DNA of 50,109 bases from an uncultured Muribaculaceae bacterium. Lineage in GTDB: Bacteria; Bacteroidota; Bacteroidia; Bacteroidales; Muribaculaceae. Both the position numbers and the translations under genes were made by a program. Positions 7,116 through 17,414 of the stretch are shown here, piece by piece (the stretch's first letter is position 1; every line of letters starts with the position of its first letter). A model generated the notes under the pieces. That model did not search any database. It was given only the letters and a program-made list of their open reading frames with translations, and was not told the origin of the DNA. Location of the stretch: the NCBI GenBank assembly GCA_947175145.1, contig CAMWLY010000006.1, positions 1-50,109 on the forward strand, in the 5' to 3' direction.

Positions 7116-9236
7116 ATGGCAGAGAAGAAAAACAATAAAGCTCATATACTGTTTCGCTACGGACTGATTACAATTCTGTTCGTGATATTCGGTGTGGCGG
7201 TGCTTGTAAAACTGTTTGGCACCACGGTAGTCGATGCGCGGAAGTGGAATGCCCGCGCACACCGCGAGCTCTCGCGCATAGACACCATCGCCCCTGAAAG
7301 AGGCAATATACTTGCCGACAATGGCAACATATTGGCCTGCAATCTTAAGGTTTATGACATAAAACTTGACCTGCGCCACGACAAGATACTGCGCATGAAG
7401 GTGATTCCCTGGCGCTCTATAGATTCGCTGGCGGATTCACTTGACCGCTATTATCCGCGCATAAGCGACCTGCAGTCGCGACCTGCCGACACTATAGCCA
7501 AATATTCATGGCATACACGCCTCAAGAAGGAATTTGAGAAACCGGATTCCCTGCGTCCGCGTGCGCTCAGACTCGCGCAGAAAAAGACCCTCGAGGATTT
7601 CGACCGCATCAAGGGCTTTCCTCTGCTCAAGGATATCAAGGGGCGCCACCCGCTCTATAAAGAGACCCGCAACACGCGCATATATCCCTTCGGGCGCATG
7701 GCTTACAGAAGTATCGGCCGCGTCAACGAGAATTTCCATACCCACCAGATACATGGATATTCCGGCCTTGAAAAAGACCTCGATTCGCTGCTTTACGGCC
7801 AGCCGGGACTCGCCAAGAAGGTCGCTCTGACCAATGGCATAACCAACTGGGTAGCAACCCCGCCACGCCGCGGTTATGACCTGCGCACCACTATCAATAT
7901 CGACCTGCAGGAGATGCTTGAAGAAGAGCTGCATAATATCTGCAAAGAGGCCCACGCCGAGTGGGGCACGGCAATTCTCATGGAGGTACACACAGGAGAA
8001 ATCAAAGCGATATCAAATATCGAGCTGCTCGAAGATGGCACCTATGGTGAGGCGCTGAATAGGGCAGTACTCCCCTACGAGCCCGGTTCGGTGATGAAAC
8101 CTATCTCTCTGATGATAGCCTTTGAAGATGGTCTCGTGAAGTCGGTCAATGATATGGTGGACTGCTCACCATTTATGAAAACCAGCGACCCACACGGCTC
8201 CGGCATGAAAACGATGAAGCAGGTTATCGAGCAATCATCGAATACCGGCATATCGCGTGTGATTTTCCGAGGATATTCGCAAAACCCGGAGAAGTGGCAT
8301 GACCGTCTGAAAGGTCTCGGTTTTTTTGAGCCGATTCATTCAGGCATAGCAGGTGAGTGCACACCGCGAATCCGCCGTCTCACTCCTAAGGATTCGCGCG
8401 GCAATAACATAACGATGACAGCACGCCATCTCGACCTGGCACGCCAGGCCTACGGCTACAACACCGAACTGCCACCGCTTTTCACCCTCTCGGTCTATAA
8501 CGCCATAGCCAACGACGGCAAGTATGTGCGCCCGCATCTGCTGAGAGGTCTTATTGATGAGAATGGCCGGGATTCAGTGCTCAATATCACCTATATACGC
8601 GACAGTATATGCTCGGCAGCCACAGCCAGAAAGGTGCGCGAGTGCATACGCGAAGTGGTATGGGGTGACCATGGCACTGCCCGACTTGTGCGCGATGATC
8701 GTGTGGAGGTGGTAGGCAAAACCGGCACCGCGTATCCGGTGGAAAAGGGTGTGTACAACACTGCAAAGCGCAGATATGCCTTTGCCGGCTTCTTCCCCTA
8801 CGACCGCCCGCAGTATTCCTGCATGGCCCTGGTAATGTCGGGTGCCGGAAACTCCGCCAACCGCACATCCGGACAAGTTGTGAAGAATATGGCTGTCAAG
8901 ATGTATTCGCGCGGTATGCTGGGTAATGCCTCGACTTATAGCTCTGAGCGAAAGGGGAGCAGTCCGGTAATGGTCGCCTCCAACTCCAAATCGCTCAACA
9001 AAACGGCCGGTGCACTCGGCATCAAGGGAATGAAGCGTGTTAAACCGGCTGAGCAACCGCACGCCGGCACTCCCGATGTGTCGGGCTACGAACTCCCCTC
9101 GGCTGTAAGAATACTTGAGAAAGCCGGACTTAATGTAAACACCCGCGGCTCGGGCCATGTGGTCGCACAGTCGCGCAAACCGGGTAGCGCTTATCGCCGC
9201 GGCGATGAGATAACCCTCACTCTTGCAAATAAATAA
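7116..9236 (+). CDS. ftsI: Septal peptidoglycan transpeptidase FtsI (PBP3, with PASTA domain)
   Basis: This class B penicillin-binding protein cross-links septal peptidoglycan. A membrane anchor lies at about 17-37, and a dimerisation domain (PERGNILADN near 63) comes next. The transpeptidase domain has SVMK (Ser325), SSN (374-376) and KTG (535-537). The C-terminus carries one PASTA domain (TPDVSGYELPSAVRIL, about 650-706), a feature of Bacteroidetes FtsI homologues. I chose ATG 7116; an in-frame GTG at 7107 overlapping the ftsL stop (GTGA) would add three residues. murE follows after 32 bases in the same operon. Confidence 0.97.
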   Translation: MAEKKNNKAHILFRYGLITILFVIFGVAVLVKLFGTTVVDARKWNARAHRELSRIDTIAPERGNILADNGNILACNLKVYDIKLDLRHDKILRMKVIPWRSIDSLADSLDRYYPRISDLQSRPADTIAKYSWHTRLKKEFEKPDSLRPRALRLAQKKTLEDFDRIKGFPLLKDIKGRHPLYKETRNTRIYPFGRMAYRSIGRVNENFHTHQIHGYSGLEKDLDSLLYGQPGLAKKVALTNGITNWVATPPRRGYDLRTTINIDLQEMLEEELHNICKEAHAEWGTAILMEVHTGEIKAISNIELLEDGTYGEALNRAVLPYEPGSVMKPISLMIAFEDGLVKSVNDMVDCSPFMKTSDPHGSGMKTMKQVIEQSSNTGISRVIFRGYSQNPEKWHDRLKGLGFFEPIHSGIAGECTPRIRRLTPKDSRGNNITMTARHLDLARQAYGYNTELPPLFTLSVYNAIANDGKYVRPHLLRGLIDENGRDSVLNITYIRDSICSAATARKVRECIREVVWGDHGTARLVRDDRVEVVGKTGTAYPVEKGVYNTAKRRYAFAGFFPYDRPQYSCMALVMSGAGNSANRTSGQVVKNMAVKMYSRGMLGNASTYSSERKGSSPVMVASNSKSLNKTAGALGIKGMKRVKPAEQPHAGTPDVSGYELPSAVRILEKAGLNVNTRGSGHVVAQSRKPGSAYRRGDEITLTLANK

Positions 9237-9268
9237 AACTATATATCTGAATATATTACACGATAGAG

Positions 9269-10729
9269 ATGACTACCATAAAACTATCACGCCTGCTTGA
9301 GGATATCAAGCCTCTGGAAGTAATCGGAGAGACCGATAAGAATATAATTGGTGTGCACAGTGACTCGCGCAAGGCACAAAAAGATTCACTCTTTGTGGCA
9401 GTGCGCGGTGTGACAACCGACGGACATAAGTATATCCCCGTGGTGGCGAGTACTCATGTGGGGGCTATCGTTTGCGAAGAGCTGCCCACATCATTGTCCA
9501 ACGGTATTACATATATCAAAGTGGCTGATTCCGCCGAAGCTCTCGGCAAACTGGCCTCGGCATGGTATGGCCACCCCTCCGAGAAACTGAATCTGGTAGG
9601 TGTGACCGGCACCAACGGTAAAACCACAACCGCTACCCTGCTCTATGAGATGGCCAAACTCGAAGGGTATAAGGCCGGTCTTCTGTCGACAGTGTGCAAC
9701 TATGTGCATGAGAAAGCGATACCTACAACCCACACCACTCCCGACCCGCTGACTCTCAATGAACTTCTGGCCGAGATGGTTGAAGCCGGTTGCGACTATG
9801 CATTTATGGAGGTGTCGAGTCATGCTGCCATGCAGAAACGAATTGCCGGTCTGAAGTTCAAGGGGGCGGTGTTCAGCAATCTGACCCGCGACCATCTGGA
9901 TTACCACAAGACAGTGGAGAATTATATGAACGCCAAGAAAATGTTTTTCGACGCTTTGCCGGCCGATGCGTTCGCGCTGGTAAATGCCGATGACAAAGCC
10001 GGCGCATATATGGTCCAGAACACCAAGGCGAAGGTTTATACATATTCGCTGCGCAGCGATGCTGATTTCCGCTGCCGGGTGCTTGAAACACGCCTTGACG
10101 GCACACTGCTCGAGCTCAACGGCCGCGAGATTGAGGTTGGATTCACCGGACGCTTCAATGCCTACAACCTGACCGCGGTCTATGGAGCCTCGGTACTGAC
10201 CGGATTCCCTGCAGAAGAGGTGGCAGTCAATATGAGCAAACTTGTACCGGTGGCCGGCCGCTTCCAGACCTTCCGCTCACCAAGCGGAGTAACTGCGATA
10301 GTAGACTATGCCCACACTCCCGATGCACTGATAAATGTGCTCGACACTATCCGTCAGGTAGTAGGTGCCGATGGTGGCATCATCACTGTGGTAGGAGCCG
10401 GTGGAAACCGCGATCATGGCAAACGACCCATAATGGCGCGCGAAGCCGCATGCCGTTCTAACAGACTGATTCTGACCAGCGATAACCCCCGCGATGAAGA
10501 ACCGGAAGCAATCATAGCCGAAATGAAAGAGGGACTGACTGATGCCGAGATGCGGCGCACCCTCTGCATCACCGACCGCCGCGAGGCTATCCGCACCGCC
10601 ATAGCTATGGCGCAGCCCGGTGAAGTGGTGCTTGTGGCCGGCAAGGGACATGAGCCCTATCAGGAAATTAAGGGTGTAAGACACCATTTCGATGACCGCG
10701 AGGAGGTAACGGCTGCCCTGGCTAACTGA
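9269..10729 (+). CDS. murE: UDP-N-acetylmuramoyl-tripeptide synthetase MurE
   Basis: MurE adds the third amino acid of the peptidoglycan stem peptide. The Mur ligase ATP loop [11 protein letters not shown] lies at 111-121. The motif DNPRDEEP near residue 405 is the signature of meso-diaminopimelate-adding enzymes, so DAP-type peptidoglycan is predicted. That agrees with dapB at 31471-32196. The 486-residue length is normal. It sits between ftsI and mraY. Confidence 0.97.
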   Translation: MTTIKLSRLLEDIKPLEVIGETDKNIIGVHSDSRKAQKDSLFVAVRGVTTDGHKYIPVVASTHVGAIVCEELPTSLSNGITYIKVADSAEALGKLASAWYGHPSEKLNLVGVTGTNGKTTTATLLYEMAKLEGYKAGLLSTVCNYVHEKAIPTTHTTPDPLTLNELLAEMVEAGCDYAFMEVSSHAAMQKRIAGLKFKGAVFSNLTRDHLDYHKTVENYMNAKKMFFDALPADAFALVNADDKAGAYMVQNTKAKVYTYSLRSDADFRCRVLETRLDGTLLELNGREIEVGFTGRFNAYNLTAVYGASVLTGFPAEEVAVNMSKLVPVAGRFQTFRSPSGVTAIVDYAHTPDALINVLDTIRQVVGADGGIITVVGAGGNRDHGKRPIMAREAACRSNRLILTSDNPRDEEPEAIIAEMKEGLTDAEMRRTLCITDRREAIRTAIAMAQPGEVVLVAGKGHEPYQEIKGVRHHFDDREEVTAALAN

Positions 10730-10771
10730 GCTAACTAACACGGAGTAGAATATTACTGAAATACGGTCGAT

Positions 10772-12046
10772 ATGGTTTACTGGCTCGTAAACGCGATAAA
10801 TGGCTGGGATTTCCCCGGTCGCAACCTGATGGGATTCCTGACCTTCAGAGCGGGAATTTCATTTGCACTCGCTCTTGTGATAGCTCTTGTGTTCGGACAC
10901 ACCATCATAGCGAAACTGCAGAAAATGCAGATCGGCGAAGTGGTGCGCAATCTGGGTCTTGAAGGCCAGATGGCTAAAAAGGGCACTCCCACCATGGGTG
11001 GTGTGATTATAATTCTGGCCACTCTGATTCCCTGTCTGCTTATGGGAAATCTGGCCAATATCTACATGATACTGATGATTGTGGCTACTCTCTGGATGGG
11101 CGCGATAGGCTTTCTCGATGATTACCGCAAGCTGAAATATCATAATAAAGATGGCCTGCAGGGGAAATATAAAGTCACCGGCCAGGTTGGTCTCGGCCTG
11201 CTTGTGGGTATCACCATGTGGGTATCGCCCCAAATCACCATGAGCGAGAATTTCGAACGTGAAGTAGTGGTAGAGGGTGAGCAGGTCACAGAAATAGTGG
11301 TATCGAAAGATGAGATAAAATCTCCGCAGACCACAATCCCCTTTGTCAAAAACAACAACTTCAACTATCAGTGGCTCACCGACTGGATCCCCGACAGCCA
11401 GAGCGCGCAGACCCTGGGGTGGATACTGTTTGTATTTGTGGTTGTGATTGTAGTGACTGCAGTGAGCAATGGTGCAAACCTGACCGACGGCCTCGACGGC
11501 CTCTGCGCCGGCACATCGGCCATAATATCGATGGCGCTACTTATCATGGCATATTTAGGTGGAAATGTGATATACTCCAGCTACTTGAATATCATGTATA
11601 TACCCGGTTCGGAGGAGATGGTGGTATTTGCAGGAGCCTTTATAGGTGCGCTTGTGGGATTCCTGTGGTACAATGCATTTCCGGCTCAGGTATTCATGGG
11701 AGATACCGGTTCGCTCACCATCGGTGGCATAATCGCGGTATTCGCAATCCTGATTCGTAAGGAATTACTCATACCTCTGCTCTGCCTGATATTCTTCCTT
11801 GAAGATGTATCGGTGATGATGCAGGTAGGATACTTCAAATATACACGAAAGAAAAGCGGCACCGGTAAACGCATATTCAAGATGACCCCCCTGCACCACC
11901 ACTTCCAGAAGGGTGCTGTGCCGGGTAATGAGGTCAAGTGGAACCACCCGGTGAATCCTATTCCCGAGAATAAGATTGTGACCCGCTTCTGGATTATTGG
12001 CCTGCTTCTGGCAGCGCTTACATTTGTGACACTTAAGATTAGATAA
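10772..12046 (+). CDS. mraY: Phospho-N-acetylmuramoyl-pentapeptide transferase MraY
   Basis: This integral membrane enzyme transfers phospho-MurNAc-pentapeptide to undecaprenyl phosphate, forming lipid I. Conserved cytoplasmic motifs are GFLDDYRK (near 113), NLTDGLDGL (near 236), MGDTGSL (near 309) and PLHHHF (near 373). At 424 residues it is longer than the usual ~360 because of a hydrophilic loop of about 60 residues (roughly 150-210, [12 protein letters not shown] onwards) between membrane segments. I believe this insertion is common to Bacteroidetes MraY. The start follows murE by 42 bases. Confidence 0.97.
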   Translation: MVYWLVNAINGWDFPGRNLMGFLTFRAGISFALALVIALVFGHTIIAKLQKMQIGEVVRNLGLEGQMAKKGTPTMGGVIIILATLIPCLLMGNLANIYMILMIVATLWMGAIGFLDDYRKLKYHNKDGLQGKYKVTGQVGLGLLVGITMWVSPQITMSENFEREVVVEGEQVTEIVVSKDEIKSPQTTIPFVKNNNFNYQWLTDWIPDSQSAQTLGWILFVFVVVIVVTAVSNGANLTDGLDGLCAGTSAIISMALLIMAYLGGNVIYSSYLNIMYIPGSEEMVVFAGAFIGALVGFLWYNAFPAQVFMGDTGSLTIGGIIAVFAILIRKELLIPLLCLIFFLEDVSVMMQVGYFKYTRKKSGTGKRIFKMTPLHHHFQKGAVPGNEVKWNHPVNPIPENKIVTRFWIIGLLLAALTFVTLKIR

Positions 12047-12087
12047 GAACCCGGAAAAGGGTGAGAACAGACAGATAAATCCGAGAG

Positions 12088-13434
12088 ATGAAATTAGCAG
12101 TTTTAGGAGCCGGCGAAAGCGGCGTAGGAGCGGCTGTGCTGGGTAAAACCAAGGGTATGGAGGTGATGGTAAGCGATGCCGGAACAATCCAGCCCAAGTA
12201 TATAGAGATGCTGGAGGCAGAGCAGATACCCTATGAGCAGGGTGGCCACACACCCGAATTGCTGCTTGATGCCGATATTGTGGTCAAAAGCCCCGGCATA
12301 CCCCCCACAGCTCCGCTGGTTAAGGCTTTTGCCGATAAAGGAACTCCGATATTGTCGGAAATAGAGTTTGCCGGCAGATACACCGATGCCAAGATGATCT
12401 GCATTACCGGTTCCAACGGTAAGACCACCACTACCCTACTGACTTATCATATCCTGAAACAAGCCGGACTTAATGTGGGCCTGGCAGGCAATGTCGGCAA
12501 AAGTATGGCACTGCAGGTGGCGCGTGAGAAACATGATGTATATGTGATAGAGTTATCGAGTTTCCAGCTTGAGAACATGTATGACTTCCGCGCGCGGGTG
12601 GCTGTAATCACCAATATCACACCCGACCATCTGGACCGCTACGACCATAAGATGGAAAACTATGTGGCTGCAAAGTTCCGCATACTGCAGAATCAGGGTC
12701 CCGATGATTATTTTATCTACTGGCAAGATGATCCTGTGGTTACGGCTCAGATCCGAAACATGCAGATAGAAGCCAAAGAATTGCCATTTGGAGAGCATAA
12801 GGAGGAGGGCTCGGCAGCCTATGTAGATGATCGGGGAATAGTGCACTTCGAGACTCCTATGGAGGTATGGGATATTCCGCGCGACAAACTCTCGCTCACC
12901 GGTCTGCACAACCTCTATAACTCTATGGCAGCGGGGCTCTCGGCAAGCCTGTTTAACATAAAAAAGGAGACAATCCGCCATGCACTCGAGGATTTCGAAG
13001 CTGTGGAACACCGTCTGGAATATGTGGATACTATCGATGGAGTCAGATATATCAATGACTCCAAGGCCACCAATGTAAACTCCACATGGTATGCTCTTGA
13101 AAGCATGACCACTCCCACAGTGCTGATACTCGGCGGCAAGGATAAAGGGAATGATTACAGCGAGATTGAGGAGCTTGTGCGCAACAAGGTCAAGGCAATC
13201 GTATGCATGGGCGTGGATAATAAGAAGCTTCTGGATTTCTTCACCGGAAAAGTGCCGGAGATTCGCGACACACATTCTATCGAAGAAGCTGTGAAGGCAT
13301 GTGCAGAGATAGCAAGTGCCGGTGATACCGTTCTGCTCTCGCCCTGCTGTGCAAGTTTTGACCTCTTCAGCAGTTATGAAGACCGCGGCCGCCAATTCAA
13401 ACAGCAAGTCAAAGACCTAACCCCCAACACCTAA
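12088..13434 (+). CDS. murD: UDP-N-acetylmuramoylalanine-D-glutamate ligase MurD
   Basis: MurD adds D-glutamate to UDP-MurNAc-L-Ala in the cytoplasm. The ATP loop ITGSNGKTTTT lies at about 107-117, and the C-terminal ligase domain has NDSKATN near 322 and LGGKDKG near 350. The protein has 448 residues. The last codons (DLTPNT) and the stop lie inside a CCTAAAA-type repeat (13417-13450). That suggests the repeat has replaced or extended the native C-terminus by a few residues. Confidence 0.97.
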   Translation: MKLAVLGAGESGVGAAVLGKTKGMEVMVSDAGTIQPKYIEMLEAEQIPYEQGGHTPELLLDADIVVKSPGIPPTAPLVKAFADKGTPILSEIEFAGRYTDAKMICITGSNGKTTTTLLTYHILKQAGLNVGLAGNVGKSMALQVAREKHDVYVIELSSFQLENMYDFRARVAVITNITPDHLDRYDHKMENYVAAKFRILQNQGPDDYFIYWQDDPVVTAQIRNMQIEAKELPFGEHKEEGSAAYVDDRGIVHFETPMEVWDIPRDKLSLTGLHNLYNSMAAGLSASLFNIKKETIRHALEDFEAVEHRLEYVDTIDGVRYINDSKATNVNSTWYALESMTTPTVLILGGKDKGNDYSEIEELVRNKVKAIVCMGVDNKKLLDFFTGKVPEIRDTHSIEEAVKACAEIASAGDTVLLSPCCASFDLFSSYEDRGRQFKQQVKDLTPNT

Positions 13435-13450
13435 AACCTAAAACCTAACA
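13417..13450. repeat. CCTAAAA-type repeat across the murD stop
   Basis: The plus strand holds cctaacccccaacacc followed by three ACCTAAA-like units. The murD stop TAA lies within it, and the ftsW start lies three bases after it. The same unit appears at 183-208 next to the uvrC stop and at 5383-5396. Confidence 0.55.
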
Positions 13451-13453
13451 TAA

Positions 13454-14917
13454 TTGAAACAAGATAACGAATTACTTGAGGAACTTGAAGTTCGTGAGAC
13501 TATCGACGGAGAGCGTGTCGATTCACGCATGATGCGCGCATCGGGGGGCGCAGCCGAGGCATTGGCACCGGCTCCGAGCGCACTCGATAGCGTGAAATCT
13601 GCTATCAATAACGCCCGCACCGCCGCACTCGCCAAAAAGAAGGGGAAACCTGACCCGTATATCTGGGGCATATACATAATGCTGCTGGTGATAAGCGTGA
13701 TTGAGTTATTCTCCGCTTCAGCCACAGAAGTCGATGGCAGCAATGTCTACGGCCCGCTGTTGCGTCACGGCATGTTCCTTGTAGTCGGCTTCGGCATAGT
13801 GCTGTGGCTGCAGAAAACCCCATATACCATGATAGGGCGATTAGCGTGGGCCATGGCTATATTTTCGCTGGGATTACTGCTGCTTTCGAGCTTTATGGGT
13901 GTCGAGATTAACGGTGCACAGCGTGCGTTCAAGATAGCCGGAATCACCATTCAGCCCGCCGAGATAGTCAAGCTCACGGTGGTGTGTCTTTTGGCCTCAA
14001 TCTTGGGAAAGAATCAGACACCGGGCGGAGTCACCAACAAGGGTGTCATAACCGCTGCTGTTGCGGTGGTGATATTCGGTGCCTGCCTATGGAAAAACGG
14101 TCTCACCAATACCCTGCTTCTTATGTGCGTAAGTATCTGCATGATGCTTATCGGGGGCATACAGTGGAGGAAATTCGGCGTTGTAATCGGCGTATATATG
14201 ATTGCAGGGTGCGCACTCTACGGCATAAAATATGTGACCCCGAGCTCCACTGAATTTGATGAAGTCAAGGAGCGCCAGGAACTGCTGATGCAGAGTGGCG
14301 GCGGAGTTGTCAGCACCGGGGGCGCGGATAAAAAGATAGACCGCACAGGCACTCAGATAGGCCGTGTGAAGCGATTTCTGCGCGGTGTGCGCCCGGAAGA
14401 CCGGATTGATGACCTGAACCGTCAGGTAATCTTCGCCAACTTCTCACAAGCTAATGGCGGCATGTTCGGACAAGGCCCCGGCAACTCACGCGAAAGCGCC
14501 CGCCTGCCACTCGCCTTCTCGGATTATATCTATTCGATTATTGTAGAAGATACAGGTTTTGTGGGTGGTGCGCTCGTGCTGCTGCTATATCTGCTGCTGC
14601 TCGCACGCGCCGGCCGTATCGCTTATAAATGCTCACGCGCTTTTCCGGCATTTCTGATCATGGGTTGCGCGGTGATGATAGTATTCCAGGCACTTGTGCA
14701 CATGGCGATTGTCACCGGACTCTTCCCGGTATCGGGTCAACCACTCCCCTTTATATCCAAGGGTGGCACCTCGGTATTGGTGATGTCAGCGGCATTAGGC
14801 ATTATGCTCTCGGTCGCCAGATTTGCCGCACAACCCGGCGACAAAACCAAGATTAAAGCTGAAAAAGAGGCACTGGGGGCCGATATGCAGGCCGCAAACT
14901 TCAGCGCCCAGAAATAA
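13454..14917 (+). CDS. ftsW: Septal peptidoglycan glycosyltransferase FtsW
   Basis: FtsW is a SEDS-family lipid II polymerase paired with FtsI. About ten membrane segments follow a long cytoplasmic N-terminus (about 70 residues). SEDS motifs visible are NGAQRAFKIAG near 152, QPAEIVKL near 168 and, near the C-terminus, GLFPVSGQPLPFISKGGTS. An in-frame stop (TAA 13451-13453) precedes the frame, so the start is either TTG 13454 (MKQDNELLEE) or ATG 13529. I keep TTG with reservation. A large loop around 275-330 carries glycine-rich and basic sequence. murG follows after 7 bases. Confidence 0.95.
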   Translation: MKQDNELLEELEVRETIDGERVDSRMMRASGGAAEALAPAPSALDSVKSAINNARTAALAKKKGKPDPYIWGIYIMLLVISVIELFSASATEVDGSNVYGPLLRHGMFLVVGFGIVLWLQKTPYTMIGRLAWAMAIFSLGLLLLSSFMGVEINGAQRAFKIAGITIQPAEIVKLTVVCLLASILGKNQTPGGVTNKGVITAAVAVVIFGACLWKNGLTNTLLLMCVSICMMLIGGIQWRKFGVVIGVYMIAGCALYGIKYVTPSSTEFDEVKERQELLMQSGGGVVSTGGADKKIDRTGTQIGRVKRFLRGVRPEDRIDDLNRQVIFANFSQANGGMFGQGPGNSRESARLPLAFSDYIYSIIVEDTGFVGGALVLLLYLLLLARAGRIAYKCSRAFPAFLIMGCAVMIVFQALVHMAIVTGLFPVSGQPLPFISKGGTSVLVMSAALGIMLSVARFAAQPGDKTKIKAEKEALGADMQAANFSAQK

Positions 14918-14924
14918 ATAAACA

Positions 14925-16022
14925 ATGTCACACAAATATAAGATTCTGATAAGCGGCGGAGGTACCGGGGGACATATATTTCCGGCTCTTTCGATTGCCA
15001 ACGCGCTGAAACGCCGCCTTAATTGCGAAATACTGTTCGTGGGTGCGGAAGACCGCATGGAAATGGAGAAAGTTCCGGCGGCCGGCTACCCTATCAAGGG
15101 TCTGCCGGTGGCGGGATTTGACCGCAAAAGGCTATGGCGCAATTTCGGAGTGCTGCTCAAACTCAACAAGAGTCTGAAATTGGCACGCAAGATAGTGCGC
15201 GATTTCCAGCCCGATATCGCTATCGGAGTCGGGGGCTACTGCTCCGGGCCGACGCTTAAAGCCGCTCAGCGTGCCGGAGTGCCTACACTGATTCAGGAAC
15301 AAAATTCATATGCCGGAGTGACCAATAAACTTCTTGCTGAGAAAGCAGACAAGATTTGTGTGGCATACAGCGGCATGGAGCGCTTCTTTCCGGCTGATAA
15401 GATTGTCATGACCGGTAATCCGGTGCGCAAAGATTTGACCGAACGCGGGGGAGAAGCCGGTCCTGCGCGTTCGCGCTTCGGGCTGAATCCCGACAGGCCT
15501 ACCCTACTTGTGGTCGGCGGTTCACTGGGAGCCCGCACCCTCAATGAAGCTCTTGAAGCCGGCATCGGCAAGCTGACCGAGGCCGGGGTTCAGGTTATCT
15601 GGCAAACGGGAAAGAACTTCGGCGACAGGGGAAAAATCGCCGCCAAGGGCCTTAAAGGCATCGTGGTGACACCATTTATCACCGATATGGCATCGGCATA
15701 CGCTGCTGCCGACCTTGTGGTATCAAGAGCCGGCGCAGGCTCTATAAGCGAGCTTGAACTTCTCGGCAAACCTGCAATACTCGTGCCTTCGCCCAATGTG
15801 GCCGAAGACCACCAGACCAAAAATGCCCTCGCCCTCTCCGAGCGAGGTGCCGCGGTGCTCATCAAAGATAGCGAGGCCGCCGAAAAACTGGTGAATGAGG
15901 CTCTCAAGCTGATCGCGGATAATAAGAAACTGAATGAAATGAGCGCCAATATAAGCGAAATGGCTATGCGCGACAGCGATGAAAAGATAGCCGATGAAAT
16001 TCTCTCTATAATTGCGAAGTGA
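14925..16022 (+). CDS. murG: MurG, undecaprenyl-PP-MurNAc-pentapeptide GlcNAc transferase
   Basis: MurG is a GT28 enzyme that converts lipid I to lipid II at the inner face of the membrane. The glycine-rich loop SGGGTGGHIFPA lies at residues 10-21, and the donor-binding region includes SRAGAGSISEL near 268 and PSPNVAEDHQTKNA near 287. The 365-residue length is typical. The stop is one base before the murC ATG. Confidence 0.97.
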   Translation: MSHKYKILISGGGTGGHIFPALSIANALKRRLNCEILFVGAEDRMEMEKVPAAGYPIKGLPVAGFDRKRLWRNFGVLLKLNKSLKLARKIVRDFQPDIAIGVGGYCSGPTLKAAQRAGVPTLIQEQNSYAGVTNKLLAEKADKICVAYSGMERFFPADKIVMTGNPVRKDLTERGGEAGPARSRFGLNPDRPTLLVVGGSLGARTLNEALEAGIGKLTEAGVQVIWQTGKNFGDRGKIAAKGLKGIVVTPFITDMASAYAAADLVVSRAGAGSISELELLGKPAILVPSPNVAEDHQTKNALALSERGAAVLIKDSEAAEKLVNEALKLIADNKKLNEMSANISEMAMRDSDEKIADEILSIIAK

Positions 16023-16023
16023 T

Positions 16024-17397
16024 ATGACACTCTATTTTGTTGGCGCCGGAGGGATCGGCATGGCAAATCTGGTGAGATATTACCTTCGCCACGGCCACCG
16101 GGTGGCCGGTTATGACCGCACGGAATCAGACCTGACCCGTGCACTGGTCTCTGAAGGCGCACAACTCACCTATACTGACTCTGAGGATGAGATACCCGAA
16201 GAATTCCGCAATTCTGAAAACACGCTTGTCGTGATGACTCCCGCAGTGCCTGAGAGCAACAGGATACTCAGCTGGTTCCGCAACAATGGTTTTGAGGTGA
16301 TAAAGCGCGCAGCGCTCTTAGGCAGAATCACAAGAAACTCAAAGGCTATCTGTGTGGCCGGCAGCCACGGCAAGACTACCACCTCGTCGATGATTGCCAA
16401 TATACTGCGCGAATCGGAAGTCGGTTGCACTGCATTTCTGGGAGGTGTGCTGCGCAATGTCAATTCAAATCTTGTGCTCAACGAGAAATCTGAGATAAGT
16501 GTGATCGAAGCTGACGAGTATGACCGCTCATTTCATCACCTGAATCCCGCGATTGCCATAATTACCTCGACAGACCCGGATCATCTTGACATATATGGTG
16601 ACGAGGCACATTATCTCGAGGCATTCAGTCACTTCACAAGCCTGATACGCCCCGGGGGCACACTGATACTGCACACCGGCCTAAAGATGCGACCTGCAGT
16701 TCAAGAGGGTGTGAAGGTCATGACCTACAGCACTCACGACACTTCGGCCGATTGGCACGCCGAGGATATCACATACGGTCCGGGCACACTCACCTTTACC
16801 CTTGTGGGTCCCGATGGCCTGCGCATGGAGCGACTCAGTTCGGGTGTGCCTGTGGAAATAAATATCGACAATGCTGTGGCAGCGGCAGCGGCAGCCCTGA
16901 CCGCAGGTGCCTCTGAGGAGGATGTGCGCAGAGGACTCGCAAGCTTCAAAGGGGCGAAACGCCGCTTCGAAATCTGGCTCGACGGCACTCAGCCCGGTGG
17001 CGTGGTGCTAATCGATGACTATGCCCACTCCCCTGCCGAAGTCAAAGCCTCGATAGCATCTGTGCGCAAACTATATCCCGGCAAAAAACTGAGTGTAATA
17101 TTTCAACCGCATCTCTACACGCGTACACGCGACTTCGCATCTGAATTTGCCGAGGCACTCTCGGGCGCCGATGAAGTAATCATGCCGGAGATATACCCTG
17201 CGCGCGAATTGCCGATAGAGGGTGTCAGCAGCCAAATGGTGCTCGACAAAGTAGATTGCAATGATAAAAAATACTGCGAAAGAAAAGATTTGCCGAATCT
17301 CATAAAAAATAGTAATTTTGAAATTCTCATGACCCTTGGTGCCGCCGACATCGAGAGGATACTCCCCGAGGCGGCGCGAATACTTGCAGGAGAGTGA
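16024..17397 (+). CDS. murC: UDP-N-acetylmuramate-L-alanine ligase MurC
   Basis: MurC adds the first stem-peptide residue, L-alanine. It has the nucleotide-binding FVGAGGIGM at residues 4-12 and the ATP loop GSHGKTTTS at about 114-122. The C-terminal domain has DDYAHSPAEV and FQPHLYTRT. ATG 16024 (MTLYFVGAGG) is preferred over an upstream in-frame TTG at 16012, because it matches the family N-terminus and directly follows the murG stop. No ddl gene follows, unlike in proteobacterial clusters; ftsQ is next. Confidence 0.97.
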   Translation: MTLYFVGAGGIGMANLVRYYLRHGHRVAGYDRTESDLTRALVSEGAQLTYTDSEDEIPEEFRNSENTLVVMTPAVPESNRILSWFRNNGFEVIKRAALLGRITRNSKAICVAGSHGKTTTSSMIANILRESEVGCTAFLGGVLRNVNSNLVLNEKSEISVIEADEYDRSFHHLNPAIAIITSTDPDHLDIYGDEAHYLEAFSHFTSLIRPGGTLILHTGLKMRPAVQEGVKVMTYSTHDTSADWHAEDITYGPGTLTFTLVGPDGLRMERLSSGVPVEINIDNAVAAAAAALTAGASEEDVRRGLASFKGAKRRFEIWLDGTQPGGVVLIDDYAHSPAEVKASIASVRKLYPGKKLSVIFQPHLYTRTRDFASEFAEALSGADEVIMPEIYPARELPIEGVSSQMVLDKVDCNDKKYCERKDLPNLIKNSNFEILMTLGAADIERILPEAARILAGE

Positions 17398-17414
17398 TAT
17401 AGAGAGACTCGGAA

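Noticed and set aside
12553-13407. A 284-codon open frame antisense to murD
   Set aside because: It mirrors the codon pattern of murD, lacks any family motif, and murD is unambiguous on the other strand.
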